From: Streptosporangium nondiastaticum
GTDB taxonomy: Bacteria; Actinomycetota; Actinomycetes; Streptomycetales; Streptomycetaceae
Assembly (NCBI RefSeq): GCF_003011965.1
Contig: NZ_PXWG01000031.1
Coordinates: 1-61,860, forward strand
Length of the DNA stretch: 61,860 nt
Direction of reading: 5' to 3'
Shown here: one piece after another, positions 25,535 through 34,278 of the stretch
Numbering within the stretch: the stretch's first letter is position 1
How the letters are laid out: the number at the start of each line of letters is the position of its first letter
Translations under genes and position numbers: made by a program
Notes under the pieces: model-generated
Told to the model about the DNA's origin: nothing
Seen by the model: only the letters and a program-made list of their open reading frames with translations
Database searches by the model: none

Positions 25535-26596
25535 TCAGCCTATGCGGACGCCGAACTGGAAGGGCATGTTGCCCATCGACTCGTAGCGGACGTTCGCGCC
25601 CGGCTTGGGGGCGTGCAGGGTCATGCCGTTGCCCGCGTAGAGGCCGATGTGGTGCAGGTCGCCGTAGAAGAGCACCAGGTCACCGGGCTTGAGCTGGCTC
25701 TGGTCGTAGATGCGGGTGCCGGCGTTGGCCTGGTCCTGGGAGATGCGCGGGAGGGTGACGCCGGCCTGGGCGTAGGCCCAGCCGGTCAGCCCGGAGCAGT
25801 CGAAGGAGCCCGGGCCGGTCGCGCCCCACACGTACGGGGAGCCGATCTTGCCCTGGGCGGCGGCGAGGGCCGCGGCGGCGCGGCCGGAGGTGGGCACGTC
25901 CTTGCCGAGGTCCGGCCGGGAGCTGTCGCGGCCCGCGCGGGCACCGTCGCCGCTCTTGCCGCCGTCGGCCTTCTCCTTCTCGCCCATGACCTCGGCGCGC
26001 TCGGCGGCGGTGAGGGTGTTGAGCTGCTCCTTGGCCGCGGCGAGCTTCTCCTGGACGGCCTCCTTCTGCTCGCCGAGCACCTTGCGGGTCTCCGCGAGGT
26101 CCTTGAGCTTGCCGGTGGCCTCCTGGCGCTGCTGCTTGAGCACGCGCTGCTTCTCGGAGATCTGCTTGAGGGTGCTGGCCTGCTTGGCGCTCACCTGGTT
26201 GAGCGTCGAGGCCTTGTCGAGGTAGCCGTCCGGGTCGGAGGAGAGGAGCAGCTGCAGCGAGGGGTCGACGGCGCCGCTGCGGTACTGCGCGGTGGCCAGC
26301 GAACCGAGGCCGTTGCGCAGCTTGTTGATCTCCTCCTGGCCGCGGGCGACCTTGTCCTGGAGATCGGTGACCTGCTGGTCGAGCTTGTCCTGCTTCTCCT
26401 TGGCCCCGTTGTACTTCTCCGTGGCCTGCTCGGCCTCTTCGTAGTACTTGTCGACCTTCTCCTTGACCTCGGCCTTGGAGGCCTTCGGATCGGCGTGCGC
26501 GGCCTGGGAGGTGAGGGCGACGGCTGCGGCTGCGGTCGCCGTCAGGACGGTCACCCGGGCGCGGCCCGGCTGCTTGGGTCGACGGTGGGACGCCAC
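25535..26596 (-). CDS. NlpC/P60 peptidoglycan endopeptidase, paralog B
   Basis: 353 residues from GTG 26596, with GAAGGAG 9 bases upstream. It has a signal peptide, a Lys/Glu/Gln-rich coiled coil (about 45-215), a short Asp/Lys-rich linker and the NlpC/P60 domain with SFDCSGLTGWAY (Cys) and LHHIGLYAGNGMTLHAP (His). Many stretches, such as SGAVDPSLQLLLSSDPDGYL, are nearly identical to paralog A, showing a tandem duplication. The coiled coil here is richer in Lys/Gln than in A, suggesting partner divergence. It is a secreted cell-wall hydrolase with a 217-base upstream region, apparently independently promoted. Confidence 0.9.
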   Translation of the reverse strand: MASHRRPKQPGRARVTVLTATAAAAVALTSQAAHADPKASKAEVKEKVDKYYEEAEQATEKYNGAKEKQDKLDQQVTDLQDKVARGQEEINKLRNGLGSLATAQYRSGAVDPSLQLLLSSDPDGYLDKASTLNQVSAKQASTLKQISEKQRVLKQQRQEATGKLKDLAETRKVLGEQKEAVQEKLAAAKEQLNTLTAAERAEVMGEKEKADGGKSGDGARAGRDSSRPDLGKDVPTSGRAAAALAAAQGKIGSPYVWGATGPGSFDCSGLTGWAYAQAGVTLPRISQDQANAGTRIYDQSQLKPGDLVLFYGDLHHIGLYAGNGMTLHAPKPGANVRYESMGNMPFQFGVRIG

Positions 26597-26813
26597 GGAG
26601 ACGAGCTCCTTCTTCCTCGGCCGCCACCGCACGCCGGAAGCGGCGGTTCGGCGGGACCTTCACCGTCACCCCTATTGGATGATCAACCGGGCGAAGGTTC
26701 GAGGCCCGACCTTAGTGACCCCGGAGCGATCCGTTCAAATCCTCATCAGAAAAATCTCCTGCCCCAAGCGAAGCTTTACCAACGTGACACAGCCGGTGAT
26801 GGCGGCTTGACGG

Positions 26814-28196
26814 TCAGGTACGGGCAAGTCGCTTGAGGAGCAGGGCCGATGCCACCGGGCGGGCGCCCGCCTTCGCGACGCCGTCCGCGACCTCGCGGTC
26901 GGTGGAGACCACCACGACCGGCCGGCCCGGCGGCTCGGCCCGCACCAGCTGGCGGATCAGCTCGTCCGCGGTGACCCCGGGCTTGCTGAAGAGGACCCGC
27001 ACCCCGCGCGGCGGCGCGAGCAGGACGGGCGCGGCCAGCTCGGCGCCGTCGAAGACGCACGTGACCTCGGCGCCCGTCTGCGCGGCCAGCATCGCGAGGC
27101 CGCCCAGCAGCCGCAGCCGCTGCTTGTCCAGCGGCATCGTCGGATAGCCGGTCTTGGTGACGTTGTAGCCGTCGACCACGAGGTGTGCCTGAGGCAGCGC
27201 CAGCAGCTGGTCCAGGAGGGCCGGGTCGGTTTCGGACAGGGCGCGCGTGGCGATGTCCTTCGGGGTCATCCGGCCGGGCTCCACGGCGTCCACCGTGTCC
27301 GCCGGATGCACGGAGACGGGCGGCAGCGCCAGCTCGCGCCGCAGCCCCTGGGCCGCGTCCAGCACGGTGTCGAGCAGCAGGCGCAGGCGCATGTCCTCCA
27401 CGCTGCGGCCCTCGCGCACCGCCCGGCGGCTCGCCTCCAGCGCGGCCTCGGCCTCCGACAGCCGCGTCTTGAGCCGCCGGGACTCCCCCAGCGCCGCCGC
27501 CTTCTCGGCCGCGCCCGCCGCCCGTACGGACTCCAGCTCGGCCTCCGCCTTGCGCACGGCGGCCTCGCCGCGGCGCACGTCGGCCACGGCGCTGCGCAGC
27601 TTGCGCTGCAGCGAATCGGCCTCCTTGCGGGCGGCCTCCAGCTCGGCGCGGATCCGCTCGGTCTCGGCGCGGGACTCGGCCCGCGCCTGCGCCAGTTCCT
27701 CGCGCAGCCGCCGCAGTTCGCGCTGGGCCTCCTCGCCGGCGCGCTCCGCGGTCACCCGCAGCGCCTCCTCGCCGGCCGCCGTGACGAGCTTGACCCAGCC
27801 GGCGGGCCGCAGCACGTAGGCCATGGCCGCCACGTCCTCCGGATCGGCGGCCGCCGGCGGCGAACCGGAGTCCAGGGCCTCGGCGAGCTCCGAGCCCGTC
27901 TCGCGCAGCCGGGCCGAGATGCGCTGGCGGAACGCGGCGTCGTTCTCCACCGCGGCCGCCATCGCGTTGCCCGCGAACTTGGCCCGCCGGCTCGGCGTGA
28001 AGCGGGCGTACTGCCGCAGCGCCGCCGGGAGTTCGGCCACGGTCAGCCCGCCGAACGCCTCCGCCACCAGCCCGATGACCCGGCGCCGCACGCCCTCCGG
28101 CAACGGTCGGTCGAGCACCTCGGCAGCGCCGTCGGTCCCACCGGTGTCACCAGGCCCACCGGCCGTCTCCGCGCCACCCGTGTGCTCCACCACCAT
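26814..28196 (-). CDS. NYN (PIN-like) domain protein with long coiled coil
   Basis: 460 residues with GGGAG before ATG 28196. A helical N-terminal domain (about 30-140, RRVIGLVAEAFGGLTVAELP) precedes a coiled coil (about 145-255). The C-terminal ~150 residues form a YacP/NYN ribonuclease-like domain: LVVDGYNVTKTGYP, CVFDGAE, GVTADELIRQ and VVVVSTDREVADG supply the conserved acidic site. NYN domains are metal-dependent RNases related to PIN domains. It is probably a cytoplasmic RNA-processing or RNA-binding protein; the substrate is unknown. A small CxxC protein is encoded 12 bases upstream on the same strand. Confidence 0.82.
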   Translation of the reverse strand: MVVEHTGGAETAGGPGDTGGTDGAAEVLDRPLPEGVRRRVIGLVAEAFGGLTVAELPAALRQYARFTPSRRAKFAGNAMAAAVENDAAFRQRISARLRETGSELAEALDSGSPPAAADPEDVAAMAYVLRPAGWVKLVTAAGEEALRVTAERAGEEAQRELRRLREELAQARAESRAETERIRAELEAARKEADSLQRKLRSAVADVRRGEAAVRKAEAELESVRAAGAAEKAAALGESRRLKTRLSEAEAALEASRRAVREGRSVEDMRLRLLLDTVLDAAQGLRRELALPPVSVHPADTVDAVEPGRMTPKDIATRALSETDPALLDQLLALPQAHLVVDGYNVTKTGYPTMPLDKQRLRLLGGLAMLAAQTGAEVTCVFDGAELAAPVLLAPPRGVRVLFSKPGVTADELIRQLVRAEPPGRPVVVVSTDREVADGVAKAGARPVASALLLKRLART

Positions 28197-28208
28197 CGCT
28201 CCCGTTCT

Positions 28209-28448
28209 TCAGGCCTTCGCGCCCGGCCGGTCCACCAGCTCGACCTGGTCGACCGCGTTGCACCAGCGGCAACGCACGGACTCGATGGTCTCACTGACCA
28301 CCTCGCGTTCTTCCACGCTCGGCTCGCCGGAGAGGTCGAGGTGCACGAATTCCACGGCTTTGGTCGTACGGGTCACATCGAACCGGGTCAGATTGCCGCA
28401 CAGCGCGCAGCGCCACCGGGTCCCGGCTGTCGGCTGGGGAACGCCCAT
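28209..28448 (-). CDS. Small conserved protein with two CxxC motifs
   Basis: 79 residues from ATG 28448; an upstream in-frame ATG at 28475 would add nine residues but has no ribosome site. CALC near residue 15 and CRWC near 60 suggest a zinc ribbon. The segment in between (FVHLDLSGEPSVEEREVVSE) is conserved-looking. It is probably co-transcribed with the NYN gene, with a 12-base gap, and could serve as a small RNA- or protein-binding partner. No known function. Confidence 0.72.
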   Translation of the reverse strand: MGVPQPTAGTRWRCALCGNLTRFDVTRTTKAVEFVHLDLSGEPSVEEREVVSETIESVRCRWCNAVDQVELVDRPGAKA

Positions 28449-28600
28449 CGTGTCGTCCGTCCTCGTCAAGTCCATCGAACTGCGGGTGTGCTTCCCGTAA
28501 CCCTACGGCCTGATGGTCATGCGGCGCGGTGCGCGGGCCCGCTTCGGCGGACCGGCGAGGCACTCTGTGCGCTTTACTGCCGGTACGTCATGATCTGCTC

Positions 28601-29317
28601 ATGTTCGGAAAGCCGGGACAGGCTCCCCTCGTCACCTACGGCCTCATCGGCTCCTGCTGCGTGGTGTTCCTGCTCGGCCCCGCGTCGGGCCTCACCGCCC
28701 CCCTCTCCGGCGACCCCGGCAGCGGCAGCAGCCTCCTCGCCGCGCAGGCCGCCTACTTCGAGCGCTGGGGCGTGGTGCCGGAGGAGCTCTGGCACGGGCC
28801 CGCGGCGGAGCTGATCACCCCGCTCACCGCGCTCTTCGTGCACGGCAACTGGCTGCATCTGCTCGGCAACATGCTCTTCCTCTATGTCTTCGGCGCCATG
28901 GCCGAAAACCGTATGGGCCGGGGAGCCTTCGCCCTCTTCTACCTCGCCGCCGGAGTGCTGGCACTGCTCGGCTACGCCGTCGTGCACGCGGGCTCCGACC
29001 GGACGCTCGTCGGCGCCTCCGGGGCGATCTCCGGTGTGCTCGGAGCCTTCCTCTACCTCTTCCCCCGGGCCCGCGTCACCAGTCTCTTCCCGTTCCTCTT
29101 CTTCCTGCCCCTGCGGTTTCCGGCCTGGGCCGTGCTGCTCTTCTGGTTCGTCCTGCAGTGGCTCGCCGCCCGCTCGGCCGGCGACCGGCCCGGCGTCGCC
29201 TACCTCGCCCACGTCGTGGGCTTCGCCCTCGGCTTCCTGTACGCGTGGGCGAGGTACGGGCGTACGACTAGAGTGAAGCGGGGCTGCCCCCCGACCCCCG
29301 ATAGGAGCACGCCGTGA
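28601..29317 (+). CDS. Rhomboid family intramembrane serine protease
   Basis: 238 residues from ATG 28601; no clear ribosome site is visible. Six or seven membrane segments contain the rhomboid catalytic set: HGNWLHLLGNMLFLYVFG (His/Asn region), VGASGAISGVLGAFL with the nucleophile Ser of GxSG, and VAYLAHVVGFALGF with the catalytic His. It cleaves transmembrane substrates within the bilayer. The substrate is unknown. It overlaps the next gene by 4 bases (GTGA), a small RAM-domain protein. Confidence 0.9.
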   Translation: MFGKPGQAPLVTYGLIGSCCVVFLLGPASGLTAPLSGDPGSGSSLLAAQAAYFERWGVVPEELWHGPAAELITPLTALFVHGNWLHLLGNMLFLYVFGAMAENRMGRGAFALFYLAAGVLALLGYAVVHAGSDRTLVGASGAISGVLGAFLYLFPRARVTSLFPFLFFLPLRFPAWAVLLFWFVLQWLAARSAGDRPGVAYLAHVVGFALGFLYAWARYGRTTRVKRGCPPTPDRSTP

Positions 29318-29595
29318 TCACTTCGATCGTCCTGATCAAGACCGACGTCGACCGGATCCCCGAGATCGCCGAGCAGATCGCGGCGATCGAGGGCGTGAGC
29401 GAGGTGTACTCGGTGACCGGGGCGCACGACCTGATCGCCATGGTGCGGGTGGCTCGCCACGACGATCTGGCGGACGTCATCCCGGGGAGGATCAGCAAGG
29501 TCCCGGGCGTCGCCTCGACCGAGACGCACATCGCGTTCCGCACGTACTCGCAGCACGATCTGGAGGCGGCGTTCGCGATCGGCCTGGAGTCGTAG
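29314..29595 (+). CDS. Stand-alone RAM/AsnC ligand-binding domain protein
   Basis: 93 residues. GTG 29314 overlaps the rhomboid stop and follows AGGAG. The whole protein is a single ferredoxin-like RAM domain as in the C-terminal half of Lrp/AsnC regulators: ITSIVLIKTDVDRIPEIA, VYSVTGAHDLIAMVRV and STETHIAFRTYS. No DNA-binding helix-turn-helix is present, so it probably binds an amino acid or related ligand and associates with other proteins rather than acting alone on DNA. Confidence 0.85.
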   Translation: MITSIVLIKTDVDRIPEIAEQIAAIEGVSEVYSVTGAHDLIAMVRVARHDDLADVIPGRISKVPGVASTETHIAFRTYSQHDLEAAFAIGLES

Positions 29596-29598
29596 GCC

Positions 29599-29643
29599 GA
29601 CCGCCGGTCACGCCGGTGGGGGTTACTCGCCGTCGCGGCGGAG
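29599..29643 (+). repeat. Intergenic dispersed repeat, copy 5
   Basis: It begins GACCGCCGGTCACGCCGGTG and ends with TTACTCGCCGTCGCGGCGGAG. It starts 3 bases after the RAM-domain gene stop, so it may terminate that transcript. The CGCCGTCGCGGCG tail can form a short hairpin. Confidence 0.65.
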
Positions 29644-29710
29644 GAGAAGGCCCCGGTCCCGCCCTTTCGCCGTTTCCCCCTGCGGGGAGCCGGAGGGCTT
29701 GCCGCCGCCG

Positions 29711-31072
29711 TCAGGCGACCGGCACGCAGCGGCCGCCCTCCGTCCGGTAGGACCACTTCGCCCCGTCGCGGACGAGTTCGCCCACCGCCCTCACGAACCG
29801 CTCCACGTGCTCGTCCGGCGTCCCCGCCCCGAAGCTGACCCGGATCGCGTTCAGCGGCGTTCCCTCGTCGGAGGAACCGCACTCCCCCTCCGCAGAGGCA
29901 CCCGCACCGACCAGCGTCCGCACGAGCGGGTGCGCGCAGAAGAGGCCGTCGCGGACGCCGATCCCGTACTCCGCGGAGAGCGCCGCCGCGAAGTGCGAGC
30001 TGTTCCAGCCGTCGACGGTGAAGGAGAGGACGCCCACGCTCGGGGCGTCCGGCCCGAACAGCGACAGCACCCGCACCCCCGGCACCGCCGCGAGCCCCTC
30101 CCGCACCCGGGCGATCAGCTCCCGCTCCCGCTCCGCGAGCCGGTCGAAGCCCGCTTCGGTGAGCGCCTTGCAGGCGGAGGCGATGGCGTAGGCGCCGATG
30201 ACGTTGGGCGAGCCGGCCTCGTGCCGGGCGACTCCCTCGTGCCAGTCGACCTCCACCTCGCCGGAGGCGCCCCGTGCGACGCGCCGGCTGGCGCCCCCGC
30301 CCGCGAGGTAGGGCTTCGCGTCGCGGAGCCAGTCCGCGCGCCCGGCGAGGACGCCCGCGCCGAAGGGGGCGTACAGCTTGTGGCCGGAGAAGGCGACCCA
30401 GTCCGCGTCGAGTTCGGCGATGTCCACCCGCTGGTGCGGGACGAGCTGGGCCGCGTCCACCACGATCCGCGCGCCGTGCGCGTGCGCGGCCGCGGCGAGT
30501 TCCCGTACGGGCCACAGCTCGCCGGTCACATTGGACGCGCCGGTCACGCACACGAGCGCGGGGCCGTACGGTTCGCGGGCCGCGAGCGCCCGCTCCAGGG
30601 TCTCGACCGCCTGCACGGGGGTGCGGGGCGCGTCGAGGTAGGTCACAGCGGTGTCCGCGCGCCGCTCCCAGGGCAGGAGCGCCGCGTGGTGCTCGGTCTC
30701 GAAGACGAACACCCGGGTCCCGGTGGGGAGTGCGGCGGCGAGCAGGTTGAGGGAGTCGGTGGTCGAGCGGGTGAAGAGGACCTGGTCCCCGTCCCGGCAG
30801 CCGAGGAACGCGGCGACGTCGGCCCGGCTGTTCTCGAAGAGCTCGGTCGACAGCTGCGAGAGGTATCCCGCGCCGCGGTGCACGCTGCCGTAGTAGGGCG
30901 CGTACGCCGCCACGTCGTCCCACACCCGCTGCAGGGCGGGCGCGCTGGCCGCGTAGTCCAGAGCCGCGTACGTCACCTCTCCTCCGGTGACCAGCGGGAC
31001 GCGGACATCACACCCAAGAACGGGCAGAGGGGTGCAAATGGCCTGATCGGAGGCAAGGGTGGAGACGGACAT
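29711..31072 (-). CDS. PLP-dependent class V aminotransferase (SAM-IV-controlled)
   Basis: 453 residues with GGGAG before ATG 31072. It is a class V, NifS/CsdA-like fold. LDYAASAPAL is near the N-terminus, ETEHHAALLPW is a cofactor-region motif, VVDAAQLVPHQ holds the PLP-binding Asp, and FSGHKLYAPFG the Schiff-base Lys232. AHPLV and DEGTPLNAIRVSFG are near the C-terminus. There is no obvious cysteine-desulfurase Cys loop like SSGSSC in the neighbouring gene at 42.3 kb. A SAM-IV riboswitch precedes it, which points to sulfur or methionine metabolism. Whether it is a desulfurase, lyase or aminotransferase cannot be decided. Confidence 0.86.
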   Translation of the reverse strand: MSVSTLASDQAICTPLPVLGCDVRVPLVTGGEVTYAALDYAASAPALQRVWDDVAAYAPYYGSVHRGAGYLSQLSTELFENSRADVAAFLGCRDGDQVLFTRSTTDSLNLLAAALPTGTRVFVFETEHHAALLPWERRADTAVTYLDAPRTPVQAVETLERALAAREPYGPALVCVTGASNVTGELWPVRELAAAAHAHGARIVVDAAQLVPHQRVDIAELDADWVAFSGHKLYAPFGAGVLAGRADWLRDAKPYLAGGGASRRVARGASGEVEVDWHEGVARHEAGSPNVIGAYAIASACKALTEAGFDRLAERERELIARVREGLAAVPGVRVLSLFGPDAPSVGVLSFTVDGWNSSHFAAALSAEYGIGVRDGLFCAHPLVRTLVGAGASAEGECGSSDEGTPLNAIRVSFGAGTPDEHVERFVRAVGELVRDGAKWSYRTEGGRCVPVA

Positions 31073-31142
31073 GGCGAACTCCCGTAAGAAGGCAGGCGAA
31101 TTCCACCGCGCGACGGGCGCGGGAAGGGAAGAAGGGTGCGCG

Positions 31143-31164
31143 GAAAAGGGGCTCTTCGAGCCCT
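31143..31164 (-). terminator. Intrinsic terminator of the SAM-IV riboswitch expression platform
   Basis: On the minus strand GGGCTC-GAA-GAGCCC is followed by CTTTT. This 6-base stem with a U-tract lies between the aptamer and the aminotransferase start, about 71 bases before the ATG. It is the best candidate for SAM-dependent premature termination. Confidence 0.68.
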
Positions 31165-31221
31165 AACGCATTCGCTGAACCACGGAAGGAACTCCCTCGA
31201 CAACCAGGATCCCTGGCGAGG

Positions 31222-31338
31222 GATCCGCGCTTGCCGCAGACCTCGCTGCCTGCGGCCTGGTCATCACCCGGGGCACCCCGCCACGGACGGAGGGTTGCCG
31301 GACAGCAAGCCGGGGCCTGATCGCTGTCACTCGTGACC
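31222..31338 (-). ncRNA. SAM-IV riboswitch aptamer
   Basis: Read on the minus strand it opens GGTCACGAGTGACAGCG and contains GCCCCGGCTTGCTG, CCGGCAACCCTCC and GGGGTGCCCCGGGTGATGACC. It ends with GCGGCAAGCGCGGATCC. These elements and their order match the actinobacterial SAM-IV (RF00634-type) aptamer, including the GCAACC-like core and the 3' pseudoknot strand, over about 117 nucleotides. It binds S-adenosylmethionine. The 3' end overlaps a GGATCCCT/AGGGATCC hairpin (31207-31226), so aptamer and hairpin may be mutually exclusive. Confidence 0.88.
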
Positions 31339-31364
31339 TTGCCGAGGAGTATGGCACACGTGAT

Positions 31365-31394
31365 CGCCCCGCGGAACCGTCGTTCCGCGGGGCG
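31365..31394 (-). terminator. Terminator after trpD
   Basis: Perfect 13-base arms (31365-31377 and 31382-31394) with a CGTC loop lie 6 bases beyond the trpD stop on the minus strand, just before the SAM-IV leader begins. This isolates the riboswitch transcript from trpD read-through. Confidence 0.85.
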
Positions 31395-31399
31395 AGACG

Positions 31400-32464
31400 T
31401 CAGGCGTTGCTGGCGATCACCCAGCGGTCGAGCGCCCGCCGCGCCGCACCGGAGTCGATCGACTCCGCCGCGCGCGCCAGCCCGGCGCGGATCTGCTCCG
31501 GCAGCGGCGCCTCCGTGGGCGCCTGGGCGACCAGCGCCGCCGCGGAGTTCAGCAGCACCGCGTCCCGTACGGGTCCGGTCTCGCCCGCCAGCACGCGCCG
31601 CGCCACGTCCGCGTTGTACGACGCGTCGGCTCCCCGCAGCGCCTCCACCGGCACGAGGTCCAGCCCCACGTCCCGCGGGTCGAAGGCCTCCTCGCGGACC
31701 CGGCCGCCGGAGACCACCCACACCCGCGAGGTCGCGGTCGTCGTGAGCTCGTCGAGGCCGTCGTCGCCGCGGAAGACCAGCGCCGTGGAGCCGCGCTCAG
31801 CGAGCACTCCGGCGAGGATCGGCGCCATGCGGGGGTCCGCGACGCCGGTGGCCTGGGCCCGCACCTTGGCGGGGTTGGTCAGCGGGCCCAGCACGTTGAA
31901 GACGGTCCGGATGCCCAGCTCGCGCCGCGCCCCGGCCACGTGCCGCAGGGACGGGTGGAACTTCACGGCGAAGCAGAAGGTGATGCCGGCCTCCTCGGCC
32001 ACCTCCACGACCCGCTTCGGCGTGAGGTCGAGGTTGACGCCCAGCTTCTCCAGGACGTCCGAGGCGCCGCTGGCCGAGGACGCCGCCCGGTTGCCGTGCT
32101 TGACGACCTTCGCGCCGGTGCCGGCCACGACGATCGAGGACATGGTGGAGATGTTGACGGTCTTGGCGCCGTCGCCGCCGGTGCCCACGATGTCCACGCT
32201 CGGGCCCGGCACCTCGATGAGCCGGGCGTGCGCGTACATCGTGCGGACCAGGCCGGAGATCTCGGCGACCGTCTCGCCCTTGGCGCGCAGGGCGACCAGG
32301 AAGCCCGCGATCTGGGCGTCGGAGGCCTCGCCGCGCATGATCCGGTCCATGGCCCAGGCGGTGTCGTCGGCGGTGAGGTCACGGCCGGTGAGCAGGGCGT
32401 CCAGGAGGCCGGGCCAGGAGGGGGCCGCCACGCTGTCGCCGCCTGCCGGGGTCACAACGTTCAT
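31400..32464 (-). CDS. trpD: Anthranilate phosphoribosyltransferase
   Basis: 354 residues. It carries [15 protein letters not shown] (phosphoribosyl pyrophosphate loop), [16 protein letters not shown], and [36 protein letters not shown], all TrpD hallmarks. It converts anthranilate and PRPP to phosphoribosylanthranilate, the step after the TrpEG enzyme encoded 25 kb away. It is downstream of qcrB on the same strand but a strong terminator separates them. No Trp-rich leader was seen before it. Confidence 0.94.
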   Translation of the reverse strand: MNVVTPAGGDSVAAPSWPGLLDALLTGRDLTADDTAWAMDRIMRGEASDAQIAGFLVALRAKGETVAEISGLVRTMYAHARLIEVPGPSVDIVGTGGDGAKTVNISTMSSIVVAGTGAKVVKHGNRAASSASGASDVLEKLGVNLDLTPKRVVEVAEEAGITFCFAVKFHPSLRHVAGARRELGIRTVFNVLGPLTNPAKVRAQATGVADPRMAPILAGVLAERGSTALVFRGDDGLDELTTTATSRVWVVSGGRVREEAFDPRDVGLDLVPVEALRGADASYNADVARRVLAGETGPVRDAVLLNSAAALVAQAPTEAPLPEQIRAGLARAAESIDSGAARRALDRWVIASNA

Positions 32465-32550
32465 GGTCCACGCTCCTGGTGGTCGGTCCGGAGAGCCGGG
32501 TGCGTCCCGGGGCTCTGCCCGACCAGCCTATCCACCCCCGGGAAGCGCGA

Positions 32551-32581
32551 AGAGCCCCGTCCAGGCGATGGACGGGGCTCT
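32551..32581 (-). terminator. Terminator of the ctaE-qcrCAB operon
   Basis: Arms AGAGCCCCGTCCA (32551-32563) and its complement (32569-32581) form a perfect 13-base stem with a 5-base loop, 48 bases after the qcrB stop and before the trpD start on the same strand. Confidence 0.85.
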
Positions 32582-32628
32582 CGCTGTGGCGATCAGCGAT
32601 CAGTGTGGATCAGGCAGTGACCCGGAGA

Positions 32629-34278
32629 TCAGTGGTGGCCGTGGCCGCTCGTGATCTCCTCGTACTCCTCGCGCGTGGCCTTCGGGATCTGGGTCCCGTC
32701 GCCGTAGAAGCCCTTGGAGAGCTTCACGCGCAGGCGCTGGCCGGCGCCGGCCTTGCGGGCCACGCCGTTCTCGTCGAACTCCGGCTCCAGCTCGAGCGGC
32801 TTGGGCTGCTCGTGCGCCGTGAGGGTGTGCAGCTGCTCCTGCGAGAGCGGCTCGTGGACCTCGACGAACTCACCGTGCGGCAGGCGCTTGATGATGCCGG
32901 ACTCTCGTCCGTGCAGCACCTTGTCGCGGTCGCGGCGCTGGAGGCCCATGCACACCCGGCGGGTGGCGATGAACGTCAGGACCGGGATCACGAAGAAGCC
33001 GATGCGGACGAACCAGGTGATGGCGTTGATCGACAGGTGGAAGTGGGTGGCCCACAGGTCGTTTCCACCACCGACCAGCATCACGAAGTACGCGGCGATC
33101 CAGGCGGCGCCGAAGGCGGTGCGGGTCGGAGCGTTGCGCGGGCGGTCCAGCAGGTGGTGCTCGCGCTTGTCACCGGTGACCCAGGACTCGATGAACGGCC
33201 AGACCGCGATCGCGCCGAGCACCAGCGGGAAGATGACCAGCGGGATGAACACGCCCAGGACGAGCGTGTGGCCCCACAGGTTGATCTCCCAGCCCGGCAT
33301 GACGCGGATCAGACCCTCGGCGAAGCCCATGTACCAGTCGGGCTGGGCGCCGGTGGACACCTGGTCCGGGCGGTACGGGCCGATGGCCCAGATCGGGTTG
33401 ATCGAGGCGATCGCCGCGATGGCCGCGATGATGCCGAAGACCAGGAAGAAGAAGCCACCGGCCTTGGCCATGTAGACCGGCATCAGCGGGAGGCCGACGA
33501 CGTTCTTGTTGGTCCGGCCCGGGCCGGGGAACTGCGTGTGCTTGTGGTAGATCACGAGGATCAGGTGCGCCACGAGCAGACCGAGCATGATGCCCGGCAG
33601 CAGCAGGACGTGGATGGAGAAGAACCGCGGCACGAAGTCCGAGCCGGGGAACTCGCCACCGAAGAGGAACATCGAGATGTACGTGCCGATGATCGGCACG
33701 GACAGGATCGCGCCCTCCATGAAGCGGACACCGGTGCCGGAGAGCAGGTCGTCCGGGAGCGAGTAACCGGTGAAGCCGGTGAACATGCCCAGGACGAACA
33801 GCAGGAAGCCGAACAGCCAGTTGACCTCACGCGGCTTGCGGAACGCGCCGGTGAAGAACACGCGCATCATGTGCACGAACATGCCCGCGAGGAAGATCAG
33901 GGCAGCCCAGTGGTGGATCTGCCGGATGAGCAGACCGCCGCGCACGTCGAAGCTGATGTTCAGGGTGGAGGCGAAGGCCTCCGACATCCGCATGCCCTGC
34001 ATCGGGACGTACGGACCGTGGTAGACGACCTCTTCCATGCTGGGGTGGAAGAACAGCGTCAGGTACACACCCGTGAGGATGATGATGACGAAGCTGTAGA
34101 GGCAGACCTCGCCCAGCATGAAGGACCAGTGGTCCGGGAAGATCTTCCGCATGTTGGCCTTGGCCAGGGAGTAGATCCCGAGGCGGCCGTCGGCCCAGTC
34201 GGCTACCCGCTCGCCCGCGGGCGCCTTGCGGCGGCCCGGCGCGCCGGCGCCGGATTCGTTCGTGGTCGTAGTGCTCAT
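32629..34278 (-). CDS. qcrB: Cytochrome bc1 complex cytochrome b subunit
   Basis: 549 residues, with the long C-terminal extension typical of actinobacteria. About nine membrane helices are visible. RQIHHWAALIFLAGMFVHMMRVF and SIHVLLLPGIMLGLLVAHL hold the two heme-b His pairs. QPDWY replaces the classical PEWY at the quinol-oxidation site, as is usual in actinobacteria. It oxidises menaquinol in the membrane. It overlaps qcrA by 4 bases (ATGA). The His-rich SGHGHH end is a simple tail. Confidence 0.95.
   Translation of the reverse strand: MSTTTTNESGAGAPGRRKAPAGERVADWADGRLGIYSLAKANMRKIFPDHWSFMLGEVCLYSFVIIILTGVYLTLFFHPSMEEVVYHGPYVPMQGMRMSEAFASTLNISFDVRGGLLIRQIHHWAALIFLAGMFVHMMRVFFTGAFRKPREVNWLFGFLLFVLGMFTGFTGYSLPDDLLSGTGVRFMEGAILSVPIIGTYISMFLFGGEFPGSDFVPRFFSIHVLLLPGIMLGLLVAHLILVIYHKHTQFPGPGRTNKNVVGLPLMPVYMAKAGGFFFLVFGIIAAIAAIASINPIWAIGPYRPDQVSTGAQPDWYMGFAEGLIRVMPGWEINLWGHTLVLGVFIPLVIFPLVLGAIAVWPFIESWVTGDKREHHLLDRPRNAPTRTAFGAAWIAAYFVMLVGGGNDLWATHFHLSINAITWFVRIGFFVIPVLTFIATRRVCMGLQRRDRDKVLHGRESGIIKRLPHGEFVEVHEPLSQEQLHTLTAHEQPKPLELEPEFDENGVARKAGAGQRLRVKLSKGFYGDGTQIPKATREEYEEITSGHGHH

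Noticed and set aside
26597..26813. Cyclic-di-AMP (ydaO-type) riboswitch before the NlpC/P60 gene
   Set aside because: Such switches often precede streptomycete wall hydrolases, but the conserved sequence blocks could not be found in this 217-base region.
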